A stretch of DNA of 64,000 nt from Maritimibacter harenae (lineage in GTDB: Bacteria > Pseudomonadota > Alphaproteobacteria > Rhodobacterales > Rhodobacteraceae), in NCBI RefSeq assembly GCF_009882975.1, contig NZ_WTUX01000019.1, positions 254,645 through 318,644 on the forward strand, read 5' to 3'. The position numbers and the translations under genes were made by a program. How positions within the stretch are numbered: position 1 is the first letter of the stretch; each line of letters starts with the position of its first letter. Below, one piece after another: positions 27,619 through 36,764 of this stretch. Under the pieces are notes generated by a model. The model had not been told where the DNA came from. It saw only the letters and a list, made by a program, of their open reading frames with translations, and ran no database searches.

Positions 27619-27632
27619 TGCACAGGAGTGCA
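27619..27632. promoter_or_regulatory. operator site 1 (TGCAC-N4-GTGCA)
   Basis: TGCACAGGAGTGCA, a palindrome with 5-bp arms, 121 bases before the dctP start. The same arms recur 52 bases downstream, about five helical turns, so two dimers could bind on one DNA face. The LacI-type regulator encoded in this operon is the obvious candidate to bind. Confidence 0.55.
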
Positions 27633-27670
27633 AAAAATCCTTGCGCCAAGATATATCTTTCGAGATTGTT

Positions 27671-27684
27671 TGCACACGAGTGCA
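27671..27684. promoter_or_regulatory. operator site 2 (TTGCAC-ACGA-GTGCAA)
   Basis: TGCACACGAGTGCA, extended to 6-bp arms by flanking T and A, with a central CpG as in most LacI-family operators. It lies 56 bases before the dctP ATG, a typical repressor position. Confidence 0.6.
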
Positions 27685-27739
27685 ATATGTGGAGGAACAC
27701 GGCACTCATGAGACACAGCTTCTTTCGGAGGAGGATAAC

Positions 27740-28720
27740 ATGAAAGTCGCACCAATCTTCGCCACATGCCTTTCGGTGGCCGTCGCAACCACCGCCGGCG
27801 CCGAGACCATCCGCATCGGTCACGCGACTCCGGAGTCGTCGCCGATCCACAAGGCCCTGGTCTTCTTCGAAGAAGAGCTCGAAAGCCGCTCGGACGGGGA
27901 CTTCGAGGTCGAGATCTTCCCGGGAGGCCAGCTGGGCAGCGTGCGCGAAATGACCGACCTCGTGCAGTCGGGTAACATCACCATGACCACCGGCGCCTCG
28001 GTCCATCTGAGCTCGGCGGTAGACGAACTGGCCGTGCTCGACCAGTTCCTGCTGTTCGAAGACGAGGAACAGGCACGGTCGCTTCTGGACGGCGAGGCGG
28101 GCGATGCCATCGGCGAGGCGATGGAAGCGCGCGGGCTGAAGAACATGGGCTTCATGGAGCTGGGTTTCCGCAGTTTCACCAACAGCCGCGGCCCGCTCGA
28201 CAGCTACGAGGCGTTCGAGGGCTTGCGGATGCGTTCCGCTGACAACCCGATCGCGATCAAGGCATGGCGTTCCGTCGGGGCCGTTCCGGTGCCGCTCGCG
28301 TGGGGCGAAATCTACTCGTCGCTCCAGCAGGGCCTGATCGACGGCCAGGAAAGCGCACTGAGTTCGATGATCATCGAGCGTTTCTTCGAAGTGCAGGATT
28401 ACGTTTCGCTTACCGGCCACATCTACTGGCCCGAACTGTGGATGGCCGATCTCGAGTGGTTCGAGAGCCTGAGCGACGAGCAGCAGGCGCTGGTCGAAGA
28501 GGTCGCGGCCGAAACAGTGGCGCTCCAGCGCGAACTCACCGCCGAAGCCAACGCCGCTACGCTCGAAGAGCTGCGCGAGGCGGGCCTCAAAGTCAACGAG
28601 CTGCCCGCAGAGGACAAGGCGCGGCTGGGCGAGACCATGAATTCGGCGATCGAGGCCGACATCCGCGCCAAGGTGGGTGACGCGTTCTACGACACCTTCA
28701 TGAACGCGGTGTCCAAGTAA
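27740..28720 (+). CDS. dctP: TRAP transporter substrate-binding protein (DctP family), catabolic operon
   Basis: 326 residues with signal peptide (cleavage after TTAGA) and the DctP fold: HATPESSPIHKALVFFEEEL, FPGGQLGS, the FEGLRMRSADNPI region with the ligand arginine, and PLAWGEIYSSLQQGLIDGQE. First gene of the catabolic operon, behind two operators, with GGAGGA before the start. The ligand is unknown; the later genes suggest a hydroxylated or sulfonated organic acid. Confidence 0.9.
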   Translation: MKVAPIFATCLSVAVATTAGAETIRIGHATPESSPIHKALVFFEEELESRSDGDFEVEIFPGGQLGSVREMTDLVQSGNITMTTGASVHLSSAVDELAVLDQFLLFEDEEQARSLLDGEAGDAIGEAMEARGLKNMGFMELGFRSFTNSRGPLDSYEAFEGLRMRSADNPIAIKAWRSVGAVPVPLAWGEIYSSLQQGLIDGQESALSSMIIERFFEVQDYVSLTGHIYWPELWMADLEWFESLSDEQQALVEEVAAETVALQRELTAEANAATLEELREAGLKVNELPAEDKARLGETMNSAIEADIRAKVGDAFYDTFMNAVSK

Positions 28721-28744
28721 GACCGAAAACGGGGAGGAGGCGAC

Positions 28745-29236
28745 ATGCGCACGCTCGAGAAATGGTTTGAGCCAGCGGTCATCGTGACCATGCTTGGGGC
28801 GATCATCGTCCTGGTCTTTGCCGACGTCGTCGCGCGGTTCGCCTTCTCCACCTCGGTCGCGGTGGCCAACGAGATGGCCCGGTTCTGCTTCGTCTACATG
28901 ATCTACTTCGGTGTCAGCTACGCGATCCGCGAACGCCGTCACATGCGGGTCACCGTGATCCTTGATGGCCTTCCTCGCGCCTGGCGGCGCTGGACCTTCG
29001 CGCTCGCAGAAGCGGTGTTCCTGATCTACTCGGTCGTCGTGTGCTGGCTGGGGGTCATCATCACTCAACAGTCCGTCGACCGGGGTCGGATCATGAGCTC
29101 GACGGAGTGGCCACTGGGCGTGCTCTATGCCGCGATCATCCTCTCGGGCGCCCTGAGTGCCCTGCGCCTGGCCCATTCGCTCTGGCGCGTCGTGCGCCAC
29201 GGCGACGACCACCTCACGCCGCAGCAGGATATCTGA
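28745..29236 (+). CDS. dctQ: TRAP transporter small membrane subunit (DctQ family)
   Basis: 163 residues with four helices; conserved VANEMARFCFVYMIYFGVSY and RRHMRVTVILDGLP. It is preceded by GGGGAGGAGG and lies 24 bases after dctP and three before dctM. Confidence 0.88.
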   Translation: MRTLEKWFEPAVIVTMLGAIIVLVFADVVARFAFSTSVAVANEMARFCFVYMIYFGVSYAIRERRHMRVTVILDGLPRAWRRWTFALAEAVFLIYSVVVCWLGVIITQQSVDRGRIMSSTEWPLGVLYAAIILSGALSALRLAHSLWRVVRHGDDHLTPQQDI

Positions 29237-29239
29237 TCC

Positions 29240-30532
29240 ATGACGACCGCAATCCTATTTGGCAGCTTCTTTCTTCTCTTGGCGATCGGCGTTCCGATCG
29301 GCGTCGCGCTGGGTGGCGCGAGCCTTCTGGCCATCGCCGTCATCCCCTTCCTGGGGTTCGACCTCTACGCGCTCGGCCTCGTGTCCGGCATCGACAGCTT
29401 CACGCTGATCGCGGTCGTTCTTTTCACCCTTGCCGGCAGCCTGATGGCACAGGGCGGCATCTCGCGGCGCCTGATCGCGGTGGCCGACCGTGCCTTCGGA
29501 CGCAGCCCGGGCGACCTGGGCACCGTGACGATCATGGCCTGCCTGTTTTTCGCCGCGATCTCCGGCACCGGCAGCGCGACCGTGGCGGCCATCGGGCTTG
29601 CCATGATCCCCGCGCTGGTCAACCGTGGCTACGACCGTGCTTACGCCGGCGCGATGGTCGCGAGCGCTGGGGGATTGGGCGTCATGATCCCGCCGTCGGT
29701 GGTGATGATTGTCTACGCGGTCTCGGCCGGCGTGTCGGTGACCGCGCTTTTCATGGCGGGTATCGTGCCGGGCCTCGTCATTGCGCTCACCCTGATCATC
29801 TACAACATTTTGCACCGCCGTAAGGCCCCGCCGAGCGCGGAAGAGGCGCCCGACACCGACGGTTCCGTCTGGGCCGCTTTGAACGAGGCCAAGCTCGCGC
29901 TCGCCATGCCGGTCGTCGTGCTGGGTGGCATCTATTCGGGCATCGTGACGCCCACGGAGAGCTCTGCGGTCGCCGTCGTCTATGCCTTGGTGGTGAGCTG
30001 TTTCGTCTACCGCGAGCTGCCGATTACGGCATTGCCGAAGATGATGCTGGAGGCGGCCCTTCTGGTGTCTTCCGTCCTGATCATCATCGGCGCCTCCGTT
30101 GCCTTCGGCCGCATCATCGCGTTGGAGAAGATCCCCTCGGAACTTGCCCAGTTCGTCCTGTCGGTAACCGACAGCAAGGCGGTCGTGATGATCGCGGTAA
30201 TCCTGCTGCTGCTCGTGGTCGGCACGTTCCTCGAAACACTGGCGGCGATCGTCATCCTGACGCCGGTCATTCTGCCAATCATGATGCAGCTGGGAGTGGA
30301 CCCGGTGCATTTCGGCATCGTGATGATCGTGGCGCTGGCCATCGGCTTCGTCACCCCACCGCTGGGGGCCAACCTCTTCATGGCCGCGCAGGTCGGCAAG
30401 GTGCCATTCGACCAGATCGCGCGCCGGATCTTCCCGTGGGTGGGCGTCATGGTCGTGGCCCTCCTGATCATCGCCTTCGTGCCGTGGCTTTCGCTCGGCC
30501 TGCCGCAGATCTTCCTTGGCTACGGAAACTGA
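29240..30532 (+). CDS. dctM: TRAP transporter large membrane subunit (DctM family)
   Basis: 430 residues, about 12 helices, with [59 protein letters not shown] and [14 protein letters not shown]. It forms the sodium-driven channel of the second TRAP system in the window. No hairpin separates the genes here, unlike the first TRAP operon. Confidence 0.92.
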   Translation: MTTAILFGSFFLLLAIGVPIGVALGGASLLAIAVIPFLGFDLYALGLVSGIDSFTLIAVVLFTLAGSLMAQGGISRRLIAVADRAFGRSPGDLGTVTIMACLFFAAISGTGSATVAAIGLAMIPALVNRGYDRAYAGAMVASAGGLGVMIPPSVVMIVYAVSAGVSVTALFMAGIVPGLVIALTLIIYNILHRRKAPPSAEEAPDTDGSVWAALNEAKLALAMPVVVLGGIYSGIVTPTESSAVAVVYALVVSCFVYRELPITALPKMMLEAALLVSSVLIIIGASVAFGRIIALEKIPSELAQFVLSVTDSKAVVMIAVILLLLVVGTFLETLAAIVILTPVILPIMMQLGVDPVHFGIVMIVALAIGFVTPPLGANLFMAAQVGKVPFDQIARRIFPWVGVMVVALLIIAFVPWLSLGLPQIFLGYGN

Positions 30533-30608
30533 CGCGCGGCACCTACACACCCTGCACGGCGCCAGGGCGCCGTCCGCGAACCGAATTGAACAGACCTGGA
30601 GACCGACG

Positions 30609-31955
30609 ATGAGCATTACCTATCTCAAGAAAGGCAAACCGGAGGCCGAACGCGCCGAGGACGACCAGAAGACCCGCGCGATCGTCGAGGGGACGCTGAA
30701 GGACATCGAGACGCGCGGTGACGCGGCCGTGCGCGAGCTGAGCGAGAAGTTCGACGATTATTCGCCCGAAAGCTTCCGGCTGAGCCAGGACGAGATCGAC
30801 GCGCTGATCGGGGAGCTCTCGGAGCAGGAGCTGGCCGATATTCGCTTCGCCCAGGAGCAGGTGGTCGAATTCGCCAAGGCGCAGCGTGCCTCGATGACCG
30901 ATATCGAGGTCGAGACGCGGCCCGGCGTGATCCTGGGCCACAAGAACATCCCCGTGCAGTCGGTGGGCTGTTACGTGCCCGGCGGCAAGTTCCCGATGGT
31001 CGCCTCGGCCCACATGTCGGTGGCCACGGCGAAGGTCGCGGGCGTGCCGCGCATCGTGGCCTGCACGCCGCCGTGGCAGGGGCGCCCGAACCCGGCCGTG
31101 GTCGCCGCCATGCACCTGGGCGGCGCGGACGAGATCTACGTGCTGGGCGGGATCCAGGCGGTGGGCGCCATGGCCATCGGCACCGAGACGATCGACCCGG
31201 TCCACATGCTCGTGGGCCCCGGCAATGCCTTCGTCGCCGAAGCCAAGCGCCAGCTCTTCGGCCGCGTGGGCATCGACCTGTTCGCCGGGCCGACCGAGAC
31301 GATGGTGATCGCCGACGATACCGTCGACGCCGAGCTCTGCGCGACCGACCTGCTGGGCCAGGCCGAGCATGGTTACAACAGCCCCGCAGTGCTCCTGACC
31401 AACTCGCGCAAGCTGGGGGAGGCCACGCTGGACGAGATCGACCGGCTCCTGAAGATCCTGCCCACTGCCGACACGGCCGGCGTGAGCTGGGCGGATTACG
31501 GCGAGGTGATCCTCTGCGACAGCTATGACGAGATGCTGGCGGTCGCCGACGACATCGCCTCGGAGCACGTGCAGGTGATGACGGACCGGGACGACTGGTT
31601 CCTCGAGAACATGACCTGCTACGGCGCGCTGTTCCTCGGGCCGCGCACCAACGTGGCCAACGGCGACAAGGTGATCGGCACGAACCATACGCTTCCCACC
31701 AAGAAGGCCGGCCGCTATACCGGCGGGCTCTGGGTCGGCAAGTTCCTCAAGACCCACAGCTACCAGAAGGTCACGACCGATGCCGCGGCCGCCGAGATCG
31801 GGGAAATCGGTTCGCGGCTCTGCATGCTCGAGGGGTTCGTCGGACATGCCGAGCAGTGCAACGTCCGGGTGCGCCGTTACGGCGGGCGCAACGTGCCCTA
31901 CGGCACCGGGGCCGAGCCGACGGGCGCGCCGGCGACGGATCGCAAGACCGGCTGA
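30609..31955 (+). CDS. histidinol dehydrogenase-like NAD enzyme (HpsN-like, sulfopropanediol 3-dehydrogenase type)
   Basis: 448 residues of the HisD fold. It keeps the residues used for zinc and catalysis: [14 protein letters not shown] (Gln and His of the zinc site), ASEHVQVM (Glu-His pair) and TNHTLPT (late His). True histidinol dehydrogenases sit in his operons; this one is beside a TRAP transporter and an SDR, as is HpsN, which oxidises 2,3-dihydroxypropane-1-sulfonate to sulfolactate in roseobacters. The reaction is probably a four-electron oxidation of a primary alcohol to a carboxylate via an aldehyde. The exact substrate is not proven. The start at 30609 follows CTGGAGACC. Confidence 0.8.
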   Translation: MSITYLKKGKPEAERAEDDQKTRAIVEGTLKDIETRGDAAVRELSEKFDDYSPESFRLSQDEIDALIGELSEQELADIRFAQEQVVEFAKAQRASMTDIEVETRPGVILGHKNIPVQSVGCYVPGGKFPMVASAHMSVATAKVAGVPRIVACTPPWQGRPNPAVVAAMHLGGADEIYVLGGIQAVGAMAIGTETIDPVHMLVGPGNAFVAEAKRQLFGRVGIDLFAGPTETMVIADDTVDAELCATDLLGQAEHGYNSPAVLLTNSRKLGEATLDEIDRLLKILPTADTAGVSWADYGEVILCDSYDEMLAVADDIASEHVQVMTDRDDWFLENMTCYGALFLGPRTNVANGDKVIGTNHTLPTKKAGRYTGGLWVGKFLKTHSYQKVTTDAAAAEIGEIGSRLCMLEGFVGHAEQCNVRVRRYGGRNVPYGTGAEPTGAPATDRKTG

Positions 31956-32052
31956 GAGACCGCGTTGCGCGGGGCGTGCCACGCAGGCGTCCCGCCATCC
32001 ACCCACACGCGACCGGCCGGGGCCGTCGCGACAACCCGAGAAGGAAGGCAAC

Positions 32053-32814
32053 ATGGACATTCCCAGGACACCGTCGTTCCGACTTGATGGCCGGTCCGCG
32101 CTGGTGACGGGCGCGTCCTCCGGCATCGGCCTGGCCTGCGCCGCAGCGCTCGCACAGGCCGGCGCCGCGGTGACCTGCGCCGCGCGCGGGCAGGAAGCGT
32201 TGTCGGCGGCGGTCGACGCCCTGGTCGCGGACGGCGGCGACGCGCGTGCCCTGCCGCTCGACGTCACGGACACCGGCGCGGTCGAAGAGGTCTTCCAGGG
32301 GCAGGCGTTCGACATCGTCGTGAACTCGGCGGGTCTTGCGCGTCATGGCCCGGCGCTCGAGACCAAGCCCTCGGATTTCGATGCGGTATCCGACGTGAAC
32401 CTCAAGGCCGCCTATTTCCTCTCCCAGAGCGCCGCACGCGCGATGGTGGAGGCCGGGCGCCCCGGGTCCATCCTTCACGTCAGCAGCCAGATGGGCCATG
32501 TCGGCGGGCCGGACCGCGCGGTCTACTGCGCGACCAAGCACGGGCTCGAGGGCATGGTGAAGGCGATGGCGATCGAGTGGGGGCCGCACCGCATCCGCAT
32601 CAACACGCTCTGCCCGACCTTCGTGCGCACGCCCCTGACCGAAGGCACCTTCGCCGACCCCGAACGGCGCGCGTGGATCGAGGAGAAGATCAAACTGGGC
32701 CGCGTCGCCGAGGTCGAGGACCTCATGGGGGCGACCGTGTTCCTGAACTCCGACGCGGCGGCGATGATCACCGGGACATCGCTGCTGGTCGACGGCGGGT
32801 GGACGGCGGAATGA
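32053..32814 (+). CDS. short-chain dehydrogenase/reductase of the catabolic operon
   Basis: 253 residues with TGASSGIG, NSAGLARHG, HVSSQMG and active-site YCATK. The residue after strand two is Arg (AARGQ), which can favour NADP(H). In sulfopropanediol pathways SDRs interconvert the two hydroxy enantiomers via the ketone, which would fit the HpsN-like neighbour; here that is inference. GAAGGAAGG precedes the ATG, and the stop overlaps the LacI start. Confidence 0.85.
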   Translation: MDIPRTPSFRLDGRSALVTGASSGIGLACAAALAQAGAAVTCAARGQEALSAAVDALVADGGDARALPLDVTDTGAVEEVFQGQAFDIVVNSAGLARHGPALETKPSDFDAVSDVNLKAAYFLSQSAARAMVEAGRPGSILHVSSQMGHVGGPDRAVYCATKHGLEGMVKAMAIEWGPHRIRINTLCPTFVRTPLTEGTFADPERRAWIEEKIKLGRVAEVEDLMGATVFLNSDAAAMITGTSLLVDGGWTAE

Positions 32815-34868
32815 AGACCGAGAGTAACAAGAAGGTCACTGCCTCCGAGGTCGCTGCCCGTGCTGGCGTCAGCCGATCTGCCGTGAGCCGGTATTTCACG
32901 CCGGGCGCGTCGGTGTCGCCCAAGACCGCGACCAAGGTCGCGCAGGCGGCCGAAGAGCTGGGCTATCGGCCCAATGTGCTCGCGCGCTCGCTCATAACCG
33001 GACATAGCCGGATCATCGGTCTCGTCGTCGCCTATCTCGACAACTATTTCTACCCGGAAGTGCTCGAGCGTCTGTCGAATGCACTTCAGGCGGAAGGCTA
33101 CCACGTGCTCGTCTTCATGGCGCCCAGCACACGCGCCGACGTGGACCAGGTGATCTCGGAGATTCTCGACTACCAAGTCGACGGGTTGGTCTTCGCATCG
33201 GTGACGCTCTCGTCCGAACTCACGTCGCGCTGCCAGAAGATCGGCGTGCCGGTAGTGCTCTTCAACCGCCTGCAAGACATCGAAGGCATCAGCGCCGTCG
33301 TGTCCGACAACTTCGACGGGGGCCGCCGGGTGGCGGATTTCCTCGTCGAGGGCGGGCACCGTCGCATTGCTTACATCAGCGGGGCCGAAGACGCTTCGAC
33401 ACAGCGTGACCGTGAGGCGGGCTTTCGCGCAGGGCTGGAGGCGGCCGGGCTCGACATCGTCGCCCGCGCCTCTGGCGATTACGACCGGGAGACGAGCCGC
33501 CGCGTCTCGCGCGAAATGTTCGATGTGGCCCCCGAGAACCGGCCCGACGCCGTCTTCGTCGCCAACGACCACATGGCGATCGTGACGATGGACGTGCTGC
33601 GCTACGAACTGGGGCTCACCGTGCCCGGCGATGTGTCTGTCGTGGGCTTTGACGACGTGCCGCCCGCGAGCTGGCCATCCTATGACCTCACGACAGTGCG
33701 CCAGCCCGCCGACCGCATGGTCGCGGAGACGGTCGAAATCCTTCTCGAACATATCAACGACCCGGATATGCCGCCCCGTCGCGTGACCACCGATGCCCGC
33801 CTGATCGTGCGCGGCTCGGCCCGCCGACCCGGCGAACCGGTGACCCACGTTGGGGCGGGCGCCCCCCTGACACCCCTGACAAAGGAGGAGAATGACATGC
33901 TTATGAAGAACACCGACCTCTCCGGACGTATCGTGCGCTACGGCGAGTTGCAGCCGTGCCGCACGGCGTTCATTGATGCGCACACGCCGGGTTCCGACCA
34001 GAAGGAAAACTTCACGATCATCGGCGGCGGCGTCAGCGAGAGTCCCGATCAGCATGTGCACATCGACATCCCGCACGGCTTCAACATCGGCGCCGCGGGC
34101 CAGCCGCCCAAGTGTCGCAACTCGCTCCACAGCCATCGCACGGCGGAAGTGTTCTTCGTGCTCTCCGGGCGCTGGCGCTTCTTCTGGGGCCTTCACGGGA
34201 CCGCTGGCGAGGTCGTGCTCGAGGAAGGTGACATCTTCAACATTCCCACCGGTATCTTCCGCGGCTTCGAGAACGTGGGCACCGACTACGGGATGATCAT
34301 GGCAATCCTGGGCGGTGACGATGCGGGCGGCGGCGTTATCTGGGCGCCCCAGGTTATCCAGGAGGCCGACGCCCACGGGCTGGTCTTGTCGGAGGAGGGC
34401 AAGCTCTACGACACGAAGAAGGGCGAAAGCCTGCCCGAGGGTGTGGGCAAGATGCCGCTTCTGACCGAGGAAGAGCTCAAGGCGTTCCCTGAACCGTCGG
34501 CGGCCGAGGTGATCCCGGATTTCGTGGCACGCTATTGGGACATCGCCGCGATGGCCCACGAGGCCCCCGTCAAGGTGATCGGCGAGACCGGACTTTTGCG
34601 CGACCGCCCCGGCTTCGAGGTGGACCTCGTGACACGCGACAGCGCGACCGAGACCCCGGAGCAGTTCGACCGCCCCACGGTCCTGATGCCGTTCCGGGGC
34701 CATTGGCGGGTCACCTGGGATGGTGGCAGCACGGTGCTCGCCCCGGGCGATACGATGAGCGTGCCGGAAGAGCTCGACCACGCGGTTGTGCCGGCCATGT
34801 CCGGGGAATCCGCGCTCTACAGGGTCATCGGGACGCAGGATCCCGCCGGCCCGACCCGGGCAGACTGA
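32811..34868 (+). CDS. LacI-family regulator whose frame runs without a stop into a cupin protein
   Basis: From ATG 32811 (overlapping the SDR stop) the frame encodes a complete LacI-type repressor: N-terminal helix-turn-helix (VTASEVAARAGVSRSAVSRY) with hinge (GYRPNVLARSLITGHSRIIG), and a periplasmic-binding-fold sensor to about residue 345 ending RLIVRGSARRP. No stop follows. The same frame passes through THVGAGAPLTPLTKEENDM directly into the cupin protein listed separately, giving a 685-residue polyprotein. LacI regulators are normally about 340 residues, so this is a fusion or the loss of a stop by an indel. It probably controls this operon through the TGCAC-N4-GTGCA sites. The helix-turn-helix is clear; whether the long form is made is unknown. 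Confidence 0.8.
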   Translation: MKTESNKKVTASEVAARAGVSRSAVSRYFTPGASVSPKTATKVAQAAEELGYRPNVLARSLITGHSRIIGLVVAYLDNYFYPEVLERLSNALQAEGYHVLVFMAPSTRADVDQVISEILDYQVDGLVFASVTLSSELTSRCQKIGVPVVLFNRLQDIEGISAVVSDNFDGGRRVADFLVEGGHRRIAYISGAEDASTQRDREAGFRAGLEAAGLDIVARASGDYDRETSRRVSREMFDVAPENRPDAVFVANDHMAIVTMDVLRYELGLTVPGDVSVVGFDDVPPASWPSYDLTTVRQPADRMVAETVEILLEHINDPDMPPRRVTTDARLIVRGSARRPGEPVTHVGAGAPLTPLTKEENDMLMKNTDLSGRIVRYGELQPCRTAFIDAHTPGSDQKENFTIIGGGVSESPDQHVHIDIPHGFNIGAAGQPPKCRNSLHSHRTAEVFFVLSGRWRFFWGLHGTAGEVVLEEGDIFNIPTGIFRGFENVGTDYGMIMAILGGDDAGGGVIWAPQVIQEADAHGLVLSEEGKLYDTKKGESLPEGVGKMPLLTEEELKAFPEPSAAEVIPDFVARYWDIAAMAHEAPVKVIGETGLLRDRPGFEVDLVTRDSATETPEQFDRPTVLMPFRGHWRVTWDGGSTVLAPGDTMSVPEELDHAVVPAMSGESALYRVIGTQDPAGPTRAD
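33897..34868 (+). CDS. two-domain cupin protein, translated from an internal start
   Basis: 323 residues in the same frame as the LacI regulator, but with its own AGGAGG (33883-33888) eight bases before ATG 33897 (a second ATG lies at 33903). The first cupin domain has CRNSLHSHRTAEVFFVLSGR and EEGDIFNIPTGIFRGFENVG, with histidines for a metal; the second (about 225-315) ends LAPGDTMSVPEELDHAVVPA. It looks like a metal-dependent isomerase, lyase or dioxygenase of unknown substrate. The internal ribosome site indicates that it is made as a separate protein whether or not the fusion is also produced. Confidence 0.8.
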   Translation: MLMKNTDLSGRIVRYGELQPCRTAFIDAHTPGSDQKENFTIIGGGVSESPDQHVHIDIPHGFNIGAAGQPPKCRNSLHSHRTAEVFFVLSGRWRFFWGLHGTAGEVVLEEGDIFNIPTGIFRGFENVGTDYGMIMAILGGDDAGGGVIWAPQVIQEADAHGLVLSEEGKLYDTKKGESLPEGVGKMPLLTEEELKAFPEPSAAEVIPDFVARYWDIAAMAHEAPVKVIGETGLLRDRPGFEVDLVTRDSATETPEQFDRPTVLMPFRGHWRVTWDGGSTVLAPGDTMSVPEELDHAVVPAMSGESALYRVIGTQDPAGPTRAD

Positions 34869-34941
34869 CCGCGATCCGCGCGGCGGCGCGCCCACACAAG
34901 GGCGCGCCGCGCCAACCCCATTGCAGCAAACAGGTGCATTC

Positions 34942-36075
34942 ATGAGTTCCATCGCCACGACCCATGTCGGATCGCTGCCGCGCACGCAGGAAGTGGTCGA
35001 TTTCATCTTCTCCCGCGAGAAGGGTGAGCCCTACGACGCCATCGGCTTCGACGCTTGCATGCGGGCCGCAGTCTCGGAAACCGTGCGAAAGCAGGCGGAG
35101 GCGGGGATCGATATCGTCTCGGACGGCGAGACCTCGAAGATCTCCTATGCGACCTATGTGAAGGACCGCTACACCGGGTTCTCCGGCGACAGCCCACGCA
35201 ACGCGCCCGCGGACCTGAAGATGTTCCCGGGGTTCCTTCAGCGCATCGCCGACTCCGGCGGGACCCCCGAATACGCCCGACCCATGTGCACCGGCGAGGT
35301 GCGCTCGAAAGGGCAGGGGGAGCTCGAGACCGACATCGCGAACCTCAAGGCGGCAATGGCGGAGCACGGCGTCGCGCGCGGTTTCATGAACGCGGCCAGC
35401 CCCGGCGTCATCTCGCTCTTCCTTCAGAACGGCCACTACAAGACCCGCGAGGCCTACCTTGCTGCGCTCGCCGACGCGATGAAGACGGAATACGAGACGA
35501 TCGTCGCCGCCGGGCTCGATCTTCAGCTCGACTGCCCGGACCTCGCTCTGAGCCGGCACATGCTCTTCGCTGATCTCGACGACGCGGAATTCGTGAAGAT
35601 CGCGAACCTCCATGTGGAGGCCCTGAACCACGCGCTGTCGGACGTCCCGCAGGAGCGCGTGCGTGTCCACATCTGCTGGGGCAACTACGAGGGGCCGCAT
35701 TGTTGCGATATCCCGATGGCGAAGATGTTCGACACGCTCATGGCCACGAAGTCGCGCTACGTGCTCTTCGAAACGTCCAACCCGCGACACGGCCACGAAT
35801 GGACGGTATTCCGCGACCGCAAGGCGGAGATCCCCGACGACAAGGTGTTGGTGCCCGGCGTGGTCGACACCACGACGAACTTCGTCGAGCACCCGGACCT
35901 CGTAGCCCAGCGGATCGAGCGCTTCACGGACATCGTCGGCGCCGACCGCGTGATCGCAGGGAGCGATTGCGGCTTTGGCACCTTCGCTGGCTTCGGCGCT
36001 GTGGATCCTGATATCGCGTATGCCAAGCTCAAGGCGCTGACTGAGGGCGCGGCGCGGGCTGGTGCGGCGGCATGA
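34942..36075 (+). CDS. MetE C-terminal-domain-like zinc protein (cobalamin-independent methionine synthase II family)
   Basis: 377 residues, equivalent only to the catalytic half of MetE. The expected zinc ligands are visible: H243 and C245 (HICWGNYEG), probably E277, and C343 (GSDCGFGTF). Stand-alone relatives include archaeal methionine synthases and epoxyalkane:coenzyme M transferases, so alkyl or methyl transfer to or from a thiol is likely; the N-terminal HVGSLPRTQEVVDFI is typical of the latter group of uncharacterised members. It lies in a catabolic operon, not near methionine genes. The TGA overlaps the next ATG. Confidence 0.82.
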   Translation: MSSIATTHVGSLPRTQEVVDFIFSREKGEPYDAIGFDACMRAAVSETVRKQAEAGIDIVSDGETSKISYATYVKDRYTGFSGDSPRNAPADLKMFPGFLQRIADSGGTPEYARPMCTGEVRSKGQGELETDIANLKAAMAEHGVARGFMNAASPGVISLFLQNGHYKTREAYLAALADAMKTEYETIVAAGLDLQLDCPDLALSRHMLFADLDDAEFVKIANLHVEALNHALSDVPQERVRVHICWGNYEGPHCCDIPMAKMFDTLMATKSRYVLFETSNPRHGHEWTVFRDRKAEIPDDKVLVPGVVDTTTNFVEHPDLVAQRIERFTDIVGADRVIAGSDCGFGTFAGFGAVDPDIAYAKLKALTEGAARAGAAA

Positions 36076-36764
36076 CACCGCTGGTCTTGCTCCCTGGCAT
36101 GATGTGTGATGCCCGGCTCTTTTTTCCGCAGATCGCCGCGCTCTCTGGCCGGCGGTCCGTGATGACCGCGCCGATCGGCGGGGCCGACAGCATGGCTGCG
36201 CTCGCGCGCAGAGTGCTGGCAGACGCGCCGCCGCGCTTCGCGCTGGCGGGGCTGTCCATGGGCGGCATCCTGGCAATGGAGATCGTTCGGCAGGCCCCCG
36301 AGCGCGTGGAGCGGCTGGCTCTGCTCGACACCAACCCGCAAGCGGAACTCGACGCGGTGAGGGAAAAACGAGGGCCTCAGATGGAAGCGGTGCGGCTGGG
36401 CGACCTGCGCGCAGTGATGCGCGACGAGATGAAGCCCAATTACCTGGTCGATGGCCCCCGCAAGTCCGAGATTCTCGACCTCTGCATGGCGATGGCGCTG
36501 GACCTCGGCCCTGAGGTCTTCCTCAACCAGTCCATCGCCTTGCGCGACCGCCCCGATCAGAAGGAAACGCTGCGCGCATACGCAGGGCCTTCGCTGGTTC
36601 TGTGTGGACGTCACGACGCGCTCTGTCCGGTGGAGCGTCACGAGCTGATGCGCGATCTGCTGGCGAACGCGCAACTCACGATCATCGAGGACGCGGGGCA
36701 CATGCCCACACTGGAACAACCCGAAGAGACGACGGCGGCCCTGGTTCGCTGGCTGGAGGAATGA
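36072..36764 (+). CDS. alpha/beta-hydrolase
   Basis: 230 residues with the nucleophile elbow GLSMGG (Ser62), oxyanion region LLPGMMCDARLF, an acid in GRHDALCP and the catalytic His in DAGHMPTLEQP. Probably an esterase or C-C hydrolase for an intermediate of this pathway. It overlaps both neighbours by ATGA. Confidence 0.87.
   Translation: MTPLVLLPGMMCDARLFFPQIAALSGRRSVMTAPIGGADSMAALARRVLADAPPRFALAGLSMGGILAMEIVRQAPERVERLALLDTNPQAELDAVREKRGPQMEAVRLGDLRAVMRDEMKPNYLVDGPRKSEILDLCMAMALDLGPEVFLNQSIALRDRPDQKETLRAYAGPSLVLCGRHDALCPVERHELMRDLLANAQLTIIEDAGHMPTLEQPEETTAALVRWLEE

Larger units (their letters stand above)
27280..27739. other. intergenic region with operators of the following catabolic operon
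   Basis: The first 300 bases hold no convincing gene. One plus frame (27377-27532) ends with a protein-like tail (ATKARITATDTAEVALDKLR and onward, stop at 27530-27532) and may be the decayed 3' end of a gene. From about 27560 the DNA becomes AT-rich and carries two TGCAC-N4-GTGCA sites listed separately. Confidence 0.45.

Noticed and set aside
27110-29212. 700-residue minus-strand open frame opposite the second dctP/dctQ
   Set aside because: Overlaps established TRAP genes and the operator region; no domain recognised.
30609-31955. True histidine-biosynthesis hisD
   Set aside because: No other his genes nearby; the operon is a TRAP-linked catabolic cluster like those of HpsN-type enzymes.
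32523-35006. 827-residue minus-strand open frame opposite LacI/cupin
   Set aside because: Same reasoning; the opposite strand encodes HTH, sensor and cupin motifs and has the ribosome sites.
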